A DNA stretch of 64,000 nt from Streptomyces sp. YIM 121038 (GCF_006088715.1 NZ_CP030771.1:3224001-3288000), one strand, 5' to 3'. Positions 9,155 through 18,146 are shown, numbered from the stretch's first letter. Numbers and translations: made by a program. Notes: generated by a model from the letters alone, not told the origin.

Positions 9155-10078
9155 ATGTGGGTGGGTGTGGTGGCGGCGCTGCTCGCGAACGTCCTGTACA
9201 GCACCGGTTTCGTCCTGGAGAAGCGGGCCCTGTCCGCGATGCCTTCGGTGAGCGTGCGGGCGCCGCTGCGGCTGCTCGGGCAGGTCGTCTCCAGCCCGCT
9301 GTGGCTCGGCGGCTCGCTCGCCCTCGCGGCGGGCTTCGGCGCGCAGCTCGCCGTCTACCGCACGCTGCCGATCGCCGCCGCCCAGGGCATCTTCGTCTCC
9401 GGCCTCGTCCTGCTCCTGCTGCTTTCGTCGCGGCTGCTCGGCGAGCGGACCTCGGGGCGCGAGCGGATCGCCGTCGGCGCGATCCTGGTCGCGCTGCTCA
9501 TGGTGGTGCTCTCCCTGGACGAGGGCGCCGACACCGTGGGCAAGGACGCCCCGGTGGCGCTGGTCCTGCTGGTCAGCCTCCCGTCGCTCGCCCTCGGCGT
9601 GTGGCTGTACGCGAACGGCGAGCGCCGGGCCGGACAGCTCCACCGGCAGCCGACGTCGGGCGTGGAGTACGGCGTCGCCGTCGGCCTCCTGTACGGCGTC
9701 AGCTCGCTGGCCATCAAGGGCGTCTCCAGCTCGCTGACGACGCACGGCATCGGCGGCGCGCTCCTTGACCTGCTGCGCTCGCCGTACCCCTATCTGCTGC
9801 TGTTCACCGGCGCGTTCGGCCTGGTCATGTCGCAGGCGGCGCTCCAGCGGTGCCGGGCCTCGCTGATCGTGCCGGTGTGCACGACGGTGACGAGCCTGTT
9901 CACCGCGGTGCTCGGCACGCTCGCGTTCGGCGAGGCGCTGCCCCACGACCCGGCGCGCCTCGCGCTGCGCGTCGCGGGCACGGCCCTGGCCGTGACGGTC
10001 CTGCTCGTCATGCCCAAGCACGACGCGCCGCCCGCCGCCCACACCCCCACGCCTCCCAAGGAGCTGACCTCAGGATGA
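9155..10078 (+). CDS. EamA/DMT-like integral membrane transporter
   Basis: A 307-residue protein with about nine to ten hydrophobic helices and very few charged residues inside them, as in drug/metabolite transporters of the EamA type. The start is typical: MWVGVVAALLANVLYSTGFV with ALEK/ALS after the first helix, then paired repeats such as GVAVGLLYGVSSLAIKG in the second half, suggesting the two-fold repeat of this family. It lacks a signal peptide and ends with a short Pro-rich cytoplasmic tail. It begins four bases after the previous stop and overlaps the Trm112-like gene by ATGA. In this operon it may move a lipid-linked or nucleotide-linked intermediate across the membrane; the substrate is not predictable. 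Confidence 0.7.
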   Translation: MWVGVVAALLANVLYSTGFVLEKRALSAMPSVSVRAPLRLLGQVVSSPLWLGGSLALAAGFGAQLAVYRTLPIAAAQGIFVSGLVLLLLLSSRLLGERTSGRERIAVGAILVALLMVVLSLDEGADTVGKDAPVALVLLVSLPSLALGVWLYANGERRAGQLHRQPTSGVEYGVAVGLLYGVSSLAIKGVSSSLTTHGIGGALLDLLRSPYPYLLLFTGAFGLVMSQAALQRCRASLIVPVCTTVTSLFTAVLGTLAFGEALPHDPARLALRVAGTALAVTVLLVMPKHDAPPAAHTPTPPKELTSG

Positions 10079-10308
10079 ACCCCGACGACCCGCTCCTGAA
10101 GATCCTCGCCTGCCCGCTGGACAAGGGGCCGCTGGTGCTCGTGCTGCCCGAGCGGTCCGACCCGGCGGAGGTGGACCAGGCCCTGTACAACCCGCGCCTG
10201 CGCCGCCGCTACCCCATCGTCGACGGCATTCCGCAGCTCCTTCCCTCCTCCGGCGAGCAGGTCACCGAGGAGGAGCACGAGCGGCTCCTGACGCAGACCG
10301 CTCCCTGA
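10075..10308 (+). CDS. Trm112 family protein
   Basis: A 77-residue protein of the Trm112/UPF0434 family. It begins MNPDDPLLKILACPLDKGPL, the usual N-terminus with the first Cys of the zinc-knuckle-like fold, and ends in the conserved RRRYPIVDGIPQLLP. Only one Cys is present, so zinc binding is probably lost, which is common in bacterial members. Trm112 proteins in eukaryotes and archaea are partners of methyltransferases. The two methyltransferases in this operon make such a partnership plausible here, but that is inference. The start ATG overlaps the upstream stop (ATGA), making it the last gene of the operon. Confidence 0.85.
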   Translation: MNPDDPLLKILACPLDKGPLVLVLPERSDPAEVDQALYNPRLRRRYPIVDGIPQLLPSSGEQVTEEEHERLLTQTAP

Positions 10309-10366
10309 GCCGGGGCGCGGAGGGGCCGTCCGCCCCCCGGCCGGGCGATGGGCCACGATGGTTCCC

Positions 10367-10960
10367 ATGCCCTCAAGCCCCTCCGCGCCCTTCACCCCGC
10401 TGGACTTCCAGCTGGTGCTGCTGCGCCGCATGGCCGACCACAACCCGGACCTCGTCGAGGACGCCCGGCACGCCCTCGGCGTCTCCATCGGCGAGATGCG
10501 CGAGGCCAACCGGCGCTGGCAGGCGATGGTGCGCTCCCCGCGGTCGCGGGCCGCCGTCTCCCGCTACCGCTCGGTGCTGGGCGAGCCGGAGGCCACCGCC
10601 CGGCGCACCATCGGCGACCTGGAGTGCGAGGCCCTGCTGTGGCCGGTGCCGCTCTGGCCCGACCTCCGCTTCGAGGTGCTGCTCGGGCCGCGCAACGCCG
10701 TCTGGAACGAGTGGCTGGTCCGGGCCCCCGGCGCCGCGCCCCCCGCCCTGCGCGCGCTCGCCGACCTCACGCCCTGGTCCTGCACGGTCGACGAGGCCGC
10801 CCGCGCCTTCGCCCCCGCGCGGCCGATGGAGGGCACGGCGCCGACGCGGTGGCGGCTCGCGTTCAGCGCCGCGGACGGGGAGACCGGGCGGCCGCGCGCG
10901 TGCGTGGCGGAGTTCACCTGGGGCCTGTTGCAGCGCGTCTCGTACCCCGAGGGCCCTTAG
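10367..10960 (+). CDS. conserved hypothetical protein
   Basis: A 197-residue cytoplasmic protein of unrecognised family. No membrane helix, signal peptide or enzymatic motif is visible. The N-terminal part is helical (DFQLVLLRRMADHNPDLVEDARHALG) and contains a possible coiled segment; the rest is Trp- and Arg-rich with alternating hydrophobic residues (PLWPDLRFEVLLGPRNAVWNEWLV), suggesting a beta-sandwich-like half. An in-frame ATG at 10358 is an alternative start; neither has a strong ribosome-binding site, so leaderless translation is possible. It stands alone between the envelope operon and a convergent ATP-grasp gene. No function can be assigned. Confidence 0.7.
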   Translation: MPSSPSAPFTPLDFQLVLLRRMADHNPDLVEDARHALGVSIGEMREANRRWQAMVRSPRSRAAVSRYRSVLGEPEATARRTIGDLECEALLWPVPLWPDLRFEVLLGPRNAVWNEWLVRAPGAAPPALRALADLTPWSCTVDEAARAFAPARPMEGTAPTRWRLAFSAADGETGRPRACVAEFTWGLLQRVSYPEGP

Positions 10961-10976
10961 CGGGGCCCCGGCCCGC

Positions 10977-11858
10977 TCACTGTCCGGCCGCCTTCACGAT
11001 CAGCTCCGCGACCACCGGCAGGGACTCCGGGTGGACGTCGAGGAACAGGTTCGGCTCGATCAGCTCCAGCTCCATCACGTGCGGCGCGCCGTCGTCGCCG
11101 TCGACCAGGTCCACGCGGGCGTACAGCAGCTCGGGGGCGCCGGGCACGGCGGCCAGGGCGCGCTCGGCGAGGGCGAGTTCGGCGTCGGTGGGCTGCCAGG
11201 CGCGGACGTCGGGGTGCGAGGTCTTGTCGGCGTCGTACGCGGTGCCCGGGGTGAGGACGGCGCCCTTGCGGATGGCGTGCCGGTAGTGGCCGCCGAAGAA
11301 GATCAGGGCGCGCTCGCCGGTGGTGTCGATCCGGCTCATGTAGGGCTGCACCATCGCGGTGAGGCCCTCGGCGTCCAGGCGGGCGAGGTGGGCCCGCGCG
11401 GCCGCGTGCTCGCCGGGGCCGTAGCGCCCCGCGAGGTGGGAGCCGCCGCCGACGGTGGGCTTGATGACGAACTCGCCCGCGGGCAGGTCCGGTTCCGCGC
11501 CGGACCCCGGGGCCGCGTACGCCGTCGGCACGGTCGGCACCCCGGCCGCCGTCAGCTCGCCCAGGTACCGCTTGTCGGCGTTCCAGCGCACGACGTCCGC
11601 CGGGTTGGCCAGCCGCGTCACCGAGGCGACGTGCCCGGCCCAGGCCGTGAACTCGGCGACGTGCTCGATGTAGTCCCAGGTCGAGCGTATGAGAACGAGG
11701 TCGTACGCACCCCAGTCGACGTCCGGGTCGTCCCAGTGCGCGACCCGCGCGGTGGCGCCCGCCGCGCCGACGGCACGCGCGAGGTCCGGCAGGTCGCGGT
11801 CCACGGCGCCGATGTGGTCCTGGGGCCGGAAGGTGGCAAGGGCGACGGCGAGGGCCAC
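10977..11858 (-). CDS. ATP-grasp superfamily protein
   Basis: A 293-residue protein with an ATP-grasp fold of the RimK/glutathione-synthetase-like type. The N-terminal Rossmann-like part contains DWGAYDLVLIRSTWDYIEH. The central ATP-binding region carries FVIKPTVGGGSHLAG, the Lys and Gly-rich loop that cradles ATP. The end has the acidic metal-binding segment HVMELELIEPNLFLDVHPES with the Glu/Asn pair typical of the family. Family members ligate a carboxylate to an amine or thiol through an acyl-phosphate. GTG at 11858 is preferred because GAGGAG lies at the right distance upstream; longer ORF extensions run into low-complexity DNA. It is monocistronic and convergent with the hypothetical gene. 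The substrate is unknown. Confidence 0.8.
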   Translation of the reverse strand: MALAVALATFRPQDHIGAVDRDLPDLARAVGAAGATARVAHWDDPDVDWGAYDLVLIRSTWDYIEHVAEFTAWAGHVASVTRLANPADVVRWNADKRYLGELTAAGVPTVPTAYAAPGSGAEPDLPAGEFVIKPTVGGGSHLAGRYGPGEHAAARAHLARLDAEGLTAMVQPYMSRIDTTGERALIFFGGHYRHAIRKGAVLTPGTAYDADKTSHPDVRAWQPTDAELALAERALAAVPGAPELLYARVDLVDGDDGAPHVMELELIEPNLFLDVHPESLPVVAELIVKAAGQ

Positions 11859-12267
11859 GGGCGCTCTCCTCGGGTACGGGGGCCCGGGGCGGGGCACCAT
11901 GGAGCCGGACGGCGGGGGCCGCAGGCTAACCCGCCCCTCCCTCGCCGGGAAAGCGCATTTCCCACGGTGGCTCCGCGGGCCCCCGGCCGGGGGCTTGGGC
12001 CGGTGGGGAGGTGGATAGGTTGGCGGGGGAAGTGATCGTGGTGTCGGAGGGCGGCGAGGGGGAGCGGTGCGGGGTGAGCGCGGGGCCGTGCGTGCGGCGC
12101 TCCCCCGCGCCGCGCGCACACGGACCGGCCCTCCTCCACGGGCGCGGGCTGCCGCCTCGTCGGCCCCGCGCCGCGCGCACACGGGCCGGACGCCCCGCGC
12201 GCCGGGCCGACCGGCCGCGCCCGCCGCGCCCCGCGCACACGGCCCCGCGCCGGACGCCCTGCGCGAC

Positions 12268-12339
12268 GCCGCACGCGGACACGGGCCGGGCTCCCGGCGC
12301 TACGCCGCACGCGGACACGGGCCAGGCGCCCGGCGCTAC
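12268..12339. repeat. two tandem copies of a 36-bp unit
   Basis: Copy one is 12268–12303 and copy two 12304–12339. They differ at two positions (G/A and T/G). Each begins GCCGCACGCGGACACGGGCC. A partial third copy (GCCACACCGGGGCAC) follows. Confidence 0.85.
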
Positions 12340-12402
12340 GCCACACCGGGGCACGCACCAGCCGCCCCGCACCACGCCGCACCCCCACCCACACCCCCAC
12401 CC

Positions 12403-12444
12403 GCACGGGCACGGGCACGGGCACGGGCACGGGCACGGGCACGG
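12403..12444. repeat. seven-copy GCACGG hexanucleotide array
   Basis: Seven perfect consecutive GCACGG units, preceded by an imperfect CCCCAC/CCCACA stretch. Hexamer arrays keep any overlapping frame open (His-Gly in one frame, Ala-Arg or Thr-Gly in others), so the array itself says nothing about coding. It is expected to vary in length by slippage. Confidence 0.95.
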
Positions 12445-12591
12445 GCCGGAAACCCCGTGTCCCGCGTCCGCGGAGCGGACCCCCCCCGGCCGGCGGGCCG
12501 GTCTGCCGATCGCTGCGACACCACGCCGTCGGTGGCGCAACTCCCTCATCAAGCCGCCGTGCACACGCTGAGCACCTACGGAGGACGACTC

Positions 12592-14052
12592 GTGGAACCC
12601 GAACCCCTCATCCCCGCCCTCACGGCGCCGGGCGACGCCCCGGCCCTGCGGTTCGGCGACCGGGCCCTGAGCTACGCCGAACTCGGCGCCGCGGCGGGCA
12701 CGTTGGCCGGGCGCATCGCCGACGCGGGCGCGGCCCGCGTGGCCGTGTGGGCGACCCCCACCCTGGAGACCGCCGTCGGCGTGGTGGCGGCGCTGCTCGC
12801 CGGGGTGCCCGCGGTGCCGCTCAACCCCAAGTCGGGCGAGAAGGAGCTGGGGCACATCGTCGGGGACAGCGCGCCGTCCCTGGTGCTCGCGGGCCCGGGC
12901 GACGAACTGCCCGGGGCCCTCGCGGGGCTTGACCGCGTCGACGTGGACCCGGCGGCGGACGGGCCCGCGCCCGCCGCGCCCCGGGAGGTGTCGCCCGACG
13001 CCCCCGCCCTCGTCGTCTACACCTCCGGCACGACGGGCCCGCCCAAGGGCGTGGTGCTGCCCCGCAGCGCGCTCGCCGCCACCCTCGACGCGCTCGCCGA
13101 CGCCTGGCAGTGGACCGGCGACGACGTCCTGGTGCACGGCCTTCCGCTGTTCCACGTGCACGGCCTGATCCTCGGCGTCCTCGGGCCGCTGCGGCGCGGC
13201 GGATCGCTGCGCCACCTCGGCCGGTTCAGCACGGACGGCGTCGCCAGGGAGCTGGCCGCGGGGGCCACGATGCTCTTCGGCGTGCCCACGATGTACCACC
13301 GCGTCGCGGAGGCGCTGCCCGACGAGCCCGGCCTGGTCAAGGCCCTCGCGGGCGCGCGGCTCCTGGTGTCGGGCTCGGCGGCGCTGCCCGTGCACGACCA
13401 CGAGCGGATCGCGTCGGCCACGGGGCGGCGCGTCATCGAGCGGTACGGCATGACCGAGACGCTCATGAACACCAGCGTCCGCGCGGACGGCGAGGCCCGC
13501 GCGGGCACCGTGGGCGTGCCGCTGCCCGGCGTCGGGCTCCGCCTCGTCGACGAGGCCGACCGGGAGGTCCCCGCGGAGCCCGACGCCGTCGGCGAGATCC
13601 AGGTGCGCGGGCCGAACCTCTTCACCGAGTACCTCAACCGGCCCGACGCCACGGCGGCCGCGTTCGCCGACGGCGGCTGGTTCCGGACCGGGGACATGGC
13701 CGTGCGGGAGCCCGACGGGTACGTCCGCATCGTCGGGCGCAAGGCGACCGACCTCATCAAGAGCGGGGGGTACAAGATCGGCGCCGGGGAGATCGAGAAC
13801 GCGCTCCTCGAACACGACGGGGTGCGGGAGGCCGCCGTCACCGGGGAGCCCGACCCCGACCTGGGCGAGCGGGTCGTCGCGTGGATCGTCCCCGCGGACC
13901 CCGGGCGGGTGCCGTCCCTGGACGAGCTCGCCTCCCACGTGGCGGACCGGCTCGCCCCCCACAAGCGCCCCCGGGCCCTGCACGTCCTCGACGCCCTGCC
14001 GCGCAACGACATGGGCAAGATCCTGAAGCGAGCCCTGACCTCGGCCGGCTGA
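12592..14052 (+). CDS. matB: malonyl-/methylmalonyl-CoA ligase MatB
   Basis: A 486-residue adenylate-forming enzyme that joins malonate or methylmalonate to CoA using ATP. The P-loop is YTSGTTGPPKG at about residues 143–153. The A5-type motif RRVIERYGMTETLMNTSVRADG, the hinge region GWFRTGDMAVREPDGYVRIVGRKATDLIKSGGYKIGAGEIEN and the catalytic Lys476 in NDMGKILKRAL are all intact. Length and motifs match, as I recall them, S. coelicolor MatB (SCO2444, about 485 residues), which is structurally characterised. GTG 12592 is chosen because a GGAGGA sits six bases upstream; upstream open frame runs into repeats. It is monocistronic, ending in a very strong terminator. It could supply extender units to the polyketide genes 33 kb downstream, but it is a conserved core gene. 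Confidence 0.9.
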   Translation: MEPEPLIPALTAPGDAPALRFGDRALSYAELGAAAGTLAGRIADAGAARVAVWATPTLETAVGVVAALLAGVPAVPLNPKSGEKELGHIVGDSAPSLVLAGPGDELPGALAGLDRVDVDPAADGPAPAAPREVSPDAPALVVYTSGTTGPPKGVVLPRSALAATLDALADAWQWTGDDVLVHGLPLFHVHGLILGVLGPLRRGGSLRHLGRFSTDGVARELAAGATMLFGVPTMYHRVAEALPDEPGLVKALAGARLLVSGSAALPVHDHERIASATGRRVIERYGMTETLMNTSVRADGEARAGTVGVPLPGVGLRLVDEADREVPAEPDAVGEIQVRGPNLFTEYLNRPDATAAAFADGGWFRTGDMAVREPDGYVRIVGRKATDLIKSGGYKIGAGEIENALLEHDGVREAAVTGEPDPDLGERVVAWIVPADPGRVPSLDELASHVADRLAPHKRPRALHVLDALPRNDMGKILKRALTSAG

Positions 14053-14058
14053 ACCGCC

Positions 14059-14110
14059 CGTCGTCTGCCGCCCACCCGCCCCCGAGGGGGCGGGTGGGCG
14101 GCAGACGACG
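14059..14110. terminator. 25-bp perfect stem-loop, bidirectional terminator
   Basis: Arms 14059–14083 and 14086–14110 are perfect inverted repeats with only GA between them, so the real stem is about 24 bp with a CGAG loop. There is no T-run, as usual in Streptomyces. It separates the convergent matB and peptidase genes. Confidence 0.9.
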
Positions 14111-14129
14111 GCGCTGGACCGAGCCGATC

Positions 14130-14168
14130 CAGCCCGTCCGGCGTTTGAGGACGAGGCGCGGAGCGCCG
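14130..14168 (+). repeat. Streptomyces dispersed intergenic repeat, copy 1
   Basis: This 39-bp segment contains CCCGTCCGGCGTTTGAGGAC and recurs with one mismatch in inverted orientation at 29558–29596. From memory the same word is abundant in intergenic DNA across Streptomyces genomes, usually just after stop codons, as here between a terminator and a convergent gene. Confidence 0.8.
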
Positions 14169-14189
14169 ATGGCCCGGGATCCGGGGCGG

Positions 14190-17100
14190 CTAGCGCACGC
14201 CCACGCCGCGCAGGATCTCCTGGGTGACCGACCCGCCCCGGTCGTCCGAGGCGGAGCCCCGCAGCGACACCGCGGCAGCACCTCGCGGCACCCGCAGCTT
14301 CCCGCTCCAGGACGCCCCGTCCCTCCGCAGCCGGACGTCCGTCCACGAGGCCCCGTCGTCGTAGGACACCTCAAGGCGCGCGGAGCGGATGGCGCCCGGG
14401 GCGGCGGCACCCCGGACGTAGGCGGCCGAGAGGCCCACCGGCAGCGCCCGGCCTCCCCGCACGTCCCCGTACAGGTCGGTGTCGACGTCGAAGCCGAGGT
14501 TCAGCACGGGCAGGACGGTCCTGCGGTCGGCGGGGGTGCGGGCGGAGCGGACGGTCCACTCGGCGTGGCCCTTGGTGGCCAGGCGCCACCGCTCGGCGGA
14601 GAGCGTGGTGTCGGTCACGACCTTGTACGTGCGCTCCTCGGGCGCGGCGTCCCACACGTGGACGCCGGAGCTCTGCCGCCGGTCGACCAGCTCGCCGTCG
14701 GCGTAGACGGCGCTGACCTGCGTCATGGAGTCGTCGTTCCACACGTCGCCGAAGCCGGTGTGGTCGGGCCCGGAGTCGCCCCAGCCGGGCACGTTGAAGG
14801 CCAGGTCGTCGCCGGTGCGCTCCTGGCCCCAGCCGAGCCCGGAGCCGAGCCACGGGTGCCAGACGGGCTTGAACCAGTTCAGCGCGGTGTGCCTGCCGCC
14901 CCGGTAGTCGACGAGCCCGCCGCGCTGCTCCAGTGCGGTGGGCCCGGCGTGGACGGTCTCGTGCCACAGGCGGCCCTTGCCGGAGGCGACGTAGTCGGTG
15001 CGCTCGGCGGGGTACGCGATCTTCTCCAGGAAGCCGAGGCCGACGGGGAAGGTGTCGGTGAGGGAGTAGCGGAACTCCCCGCCGGGCGTGGCCTTGCGCG
15101 CGGGCGCGTGGAACGCGGCGTCCACGACGGCGAGTTCGCGCGTGCCCGGCGCGTAGGTCAGCGGCCGGTCCGGGACGGCTCCGGTGAAGCCGTCCTCCAG
15201 GTCGTAGACGTAGGGCGTGTAGGGGGTGCCGGTCGTCTCCAGAGTGCGGCCCGCGCGCGCGGCGGCGAGCAGCCGTGCCCCGTCGGCGGCGTCGACCGTG
15301 GCGATCGTCAGGGGCCGGTCCGCGTTGTCGTCCGTGCCGAACCAGGCGTTGAGGCGGCCGGGCACGCCGTCGGTGACGAACAGCGCCTCGGCGCCCGCGT
15401 CCTGGGCGGCCCGGGCGAGCGCGGCGGGCGTGGGCTGCCCGGCGGCGCCGGTGCGGCGCACGACGGCGGCCTTGCCGCGCGCGTCCCCGCCCGCGTACGC
15501 GCCCGGGGTGCCGTCCCCGGCGTCGAAGGCCTTCAGCCGGACCCGGCCCTCGGGAACCGTGCCGCCGGGCTGCGCGACGGCCGCGCCGACGCCCTCGACG
15601 TCGAGGACGGGCTTGCCGAGGCGCCAGACGGTGCGGTACGCGAAGGCGCCCTGCCGCACCTTCGGGGTCGGTGCCGCGAAGACGCTGTCGTACCTGACGG
15701 GCACCTGCACGGCGCCCTGGTAGGAGGAGCCGTTCGCGGTGCGGGCGGCCTCCATGAGCAGTTGCCGGGTCTCGGTGCGGCGCGGGACCTTCGCGGTGAT
15801 CTCCCGCAGGTCGCGCGCGTCGAGGGTGACGGTCCTGTCGCGGTCGAGGGTGACCTCGGGCGCGGCGAGGAAGCCGAGGCCGAGGGAGTCCGCGCCGTGG
15901 GCACCGCGCACGTCGAGGAAGGAGGTCAGGGAGTACGCGCCGGGCTTGAGCCGCAGCTTCAGCTCGCCGGAGGCGCCGACCGCCGCCGGGGTGGGGTCCG
16001 CGCCCTCGGCCAGCGGGTGCACGACGACGTCGGCGCCGGTGGGGGCGCCGTCGCGGTCCTTGACCCGCAGCGTGAGCGTGTACCGCTCCTCCTCCTTGAC
16101 CAGGCCGAACGCGGTGTGCGCGACGCGCTTGCCGCCCGCGCTCGCGACGATGCGGCCGCTGGTGTTGCCGACGGGCGCCCGCGCCCCGTCGCCGGTGACG
16201 GTGGTGGCGGCGGTGCCGTGCGCGGGCACCGTGAGCTTCTCGTCGGCGAGCGTGACGACGCCTTCGGCGGCGCCCTCCGCGGCCAGGCTCAACTCCACCG
16301 GTTCGTCGGACGCGTTGGTGTACGTCACCGTCCTGCGCACCGGCTTGTTGCCGTCGTACGGCCACGCGTAGAAGCCGAGGTCGGCGGCGCCGGTCGCGGT
16401 GACCTTCGCGCCGATCGCGGACGGCACGTCCACGCGGCCCGCGCCGAGCGTGTACGCGGACGCGTCGAGCTCGTGCGAGGTGGACATCAGGGCGTCCTTG
16501 AGCCGCTGCCCCGACCAGTCGGGGTGGCGCTCGGCGAGCAGCGCGGCGACGCCGGTGACGTGCGGGGTCGCCATCGACGTACCGCTCATCGTGGTGTAGT
16601 CGCCCTGTCCGGGCGTCAGTCGGGAGCGGGCGGCGAGGATGTCCACGCCCGGGGCGGACAGGTCGGGCTTGAGGGCCCGGTCGCCGTGGCGGGGGCCCTG
16701 GCTGGTGAAGTACGCGGCCTCGTCGGCGGAGTCGACGGCGCCGACGGTGAGCGCGGAGTCGGCGGCGGCGGGCGAGCCGATGGAGGAGGGCGCGCCGGTG
16801 TTGCCCGCGGCGACCACGAAGAGGGCGCCGGTCTCCTCGGTGAGGGCGTTGACGGCGGCGGCCATCGGGTCGGTGCCGTCGCTGGGCTCGCTCGAACCGA
16901 GGCTCAGGGACACGATCCTGGCGTCCACGTCCCTGGCGGCCCACTCCATCCCGGCGACGATCTGCGACTCGCTGCCGAAGCCCTCGTCGCTGAGCACCTT
17001 GCCGACGGCGAGCTCCGCGCCGGGCGCGACGCCCTTCTCCTTGCCGTCGGACGCGGCGCCGCTGCCGCCGACCGTGGAGGTGACGTGGGTGCCGTGGCCG

Positions 17101-17927
17101 CCCCGGTCGGCGACCTCCTCGCCGGGGACGAAGCTCTTCGTCGCGCCCACGCGGCCCTTGAGGTCGGGGTGGGTGGCGTCGACGCCGGTGTCGAGGACGG
17201 CGACCTTCACGCCCTTGCCGGTGAGCCCGGCCTGCCAGGCCTCGGGGGTGCCGATCTGGGCGTTGCTGGCCGCCATGTCCGCCCGGACCCGGCCGTCGAG
17301 CCACACCTTCGCGATGCCGCCGCCGAGGGTGCGCGGGGCCTTGCCGCCGCTGGTGACGCTCCGCCAGAAGGCCGTTCCCGGGGCCGCCTTGAGCGCGGCG
17401 CCCCGGATGCTGCGCAGCGCGCGGACCTGGCGCGTGCCGCGCGGCGCCGCACGGACGGCGGGGGCGTCCTTCTTGTACGTGACGATGAGCGGAAGGCCAC
17501 CGGAGGCGGCCCCGCGTGCTCCCCGGCGGGCGCCGGCTCCTTGGCGCATCAGCTCCGACACGTCGAAGAGGCGCTCGTCCAGGACGCCCGCGCGCAGATA
17601 GGGGCGGGCCTCGTCCGGTACGACGGTGACGCGGCCGTCGACGACGCGCGTGCGCACGGCGCCGCTCGCGCCGCGCGGGCGGTCGACGGTGACGGTCTGC
17701 TTGCCGTGGCCGAGCCGGGTGACGGTCACCTCGTCGCCGGTGACGAGGGTGACGGTGGACTGCCGTGCGGGCGCGGCCGGTTGGGGCGCCCGGGGGCCGG
17801 GCCCCGGTGCCGCCGCGGCGGAGGCGGCGGTCAGGCCCGCGGGCAGCAGGGCGAGGGCGAGCCCGGCGGGCAGGAGTCCGCGGCGGGCCTTTCGGGGGCG
17901 GCGGGCTTGACGGGGTCTCGGTCTCAA
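14190..17927 (-). CDS. secreted subtilisin-family (S8) serine peptidase, large multidomain
   Basis: A 1245-residue exported protease. The N-terminus (RRPRKARRGLLPAGLALALL…ASAAAAP) is a long, Arg-rich signal peptide, possibly Tat-dependent. A pro-region follows, then the S8 domain with Asp246 (VAVLDTGVDATHPDLKG), His278 (GGHGTHVTSTVGG), the oxyanion Asn in VVAAGNTG and Ser451 (MSGTSMATPHVTG). The remaining 750 residues are beta-rich, with Fn3-like segments and a PA-like region near residue 850 (AEALFVTDGVPGRLNAWFG). TTG 17927 is chosen because AAGAGAGG lies five bases upstream; ATG 17954 would place charged residues before the same signal. The enzyme is monocistronic and ends at the matB terminator. 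Extracellular protein degradation is expected; the natural substrate is unknown. Confidence 0.85.
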   Translation of the reverse strand: MRPRPRQARRPRKARRGLLPAGLALALLPAGLTAASAAAAPGPGPRAPQPAAPARQSTVTLVTGDEVTVTRLGHGKQTVTVDRPRGASGAVRTRVVDGRVTVVPDEARPYLRAGVLDERLFDVSELMRQGAGARRGARGAASGGLPLIVTYKKDAPAVRAAPRGTRQVRALRSIRGAALKAAPGTAFWRSVTSGGKAPRTLGGGIAKVWLDGRVRADMAASNAQIGTPEAWQAGLTGKGVKVAVLDTGVDATHPDLKGRVGATKSFVPGEEVADRGGHGTHVTSTVGGSGAASDGKEKGVAPGAELAVGKVLSDEGFGSESQIVAGMEWAARDVDARIVSLSLGSSEPSDGTDPMAAAVNALTEETGALFVVAAGNTGAPSSIGSPAAADSALTVGAVDSADEAAYFTSQGPRHGDRALKPDLSAPGVDILAARSRLTPGQGDYTTMSGTSMATPHVTGVAALLAERHPDWSGQRLKDALMSTSHELDASAYTLGAGRVDVPSAIGAKVTATGAADLGFYAWPYDGNKPVRRTVTYTNASDEPVELSLAAEGAAEGVVTLADEKLTVPAHGTAATTVTGDGARAPVGNTSGRIVASAGGKRVAHTAFGLVKEEERYTLTLRVKDRDGAPTGADVVVHPLAEGADPTPAAVGASGELKLRLKPGAYSLTSFLDVRGAHGADSLGLGFLAAPEVTLDRDRTVTLDARDLREITAKVPRRTETRQLLMEAARTANGSSYQGAVQVPVRYDSVFAAPTPKVRQGAFAYRTVWRLGKPVLDVEGVGAAVAQPGGTVPEGRVRLKAFDAGDGTPGAYAGGDARGKAAVVRRTGAAGQPTPAALARAAQDAGAEALFVTDGVPGRLNAWFGTDDNADRPLTIATVDAADGARLLAAARAGRTLETTGTPYTPYVYDLEDGFTGAVPDRPLTYAPGTRELAVVDAAFHAPARKATPGGEFRYSLTDTFPVGLGFLEKIAYPAERTDYVASGKGRLWHETVHAGPTALEQRGGLVDYRGGRHTALNWFKPVWHPWLGSGLGWGQERTGDDLAFNVPGWGDSGPDHTGFGDVWNDDSMTQVSAVYADGELVDRRQSSGVHVWDAAPEERTYKVVTDTTLSAERWRLATKGHAEWTVRSARTPADRRTVLPVLNLGFDVDTDLYGDVRGGRALPVGLSAAYVRGAAAPGAIRSARLEVSYDDGASWTDVRLRRDGASWSGKLRVPRGAAAVSLRGSASDDRGGSVTQEILRGVGVR

Positions 17928-18146
17928 GGCGACCTCTCTTCGTCGGCACCACATGCGGGTGGCGCCCGGGGCGCGGGGGCCCGCGAGCGATGCGGCAAGT
18001 GTCAGTCCGCTTGTGTTGCGGGAGAGTTGCGCGGGCCTGGCGGGAAGCTGCCAGGGCGGCTTTCCGCCAGCGGGGACGTCCGCCAGAATGTGGGCTCGGA
18101 GACCGAGCAGCGGGCCGCGTTGGGCCCGCGTGACGACGGGGGCTGC

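Larger units (their letters stand above)
11859..12591. other. 733-bp gene-poor gap with degenerate GC-rich repeats
   Basis: No well-supported gene lies between the divergent ATP-grasp and matB genes. The ATP-grasp side (11859–12010) looks like ordinary promoter DNA. From about 12100 the sequence becomes repetitive: several imperfect copies of a CGCGCACACGG-type motif, a 36-bp tandem duplication (12268) and a seven-unit GCACGG array (12403). An open frame at 12011–12571 (+) would encode a protein with tandem TPHADTG repeats and an HPHPHPHP/HGHGHG tract, but it has no database-like features and no convincing ribosome-binding site. Confidence 0.6.

Noticed and set aside
12403..12444. GCACGG array considered as a CRISPR-like or origin iteron element
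   Set aside because: Units are 6 bp without spacers and there are no Cas, replication or partition genes; it is a simple-sequence repeat.
13110..18146. Plus-strand open frame running from matB through the peptidase region into the Trypco1 gene
   Set aside because: Most of it is out-of-frame or antisense to matB and the S8 peptidase; only the last 131 codons have a family signature.
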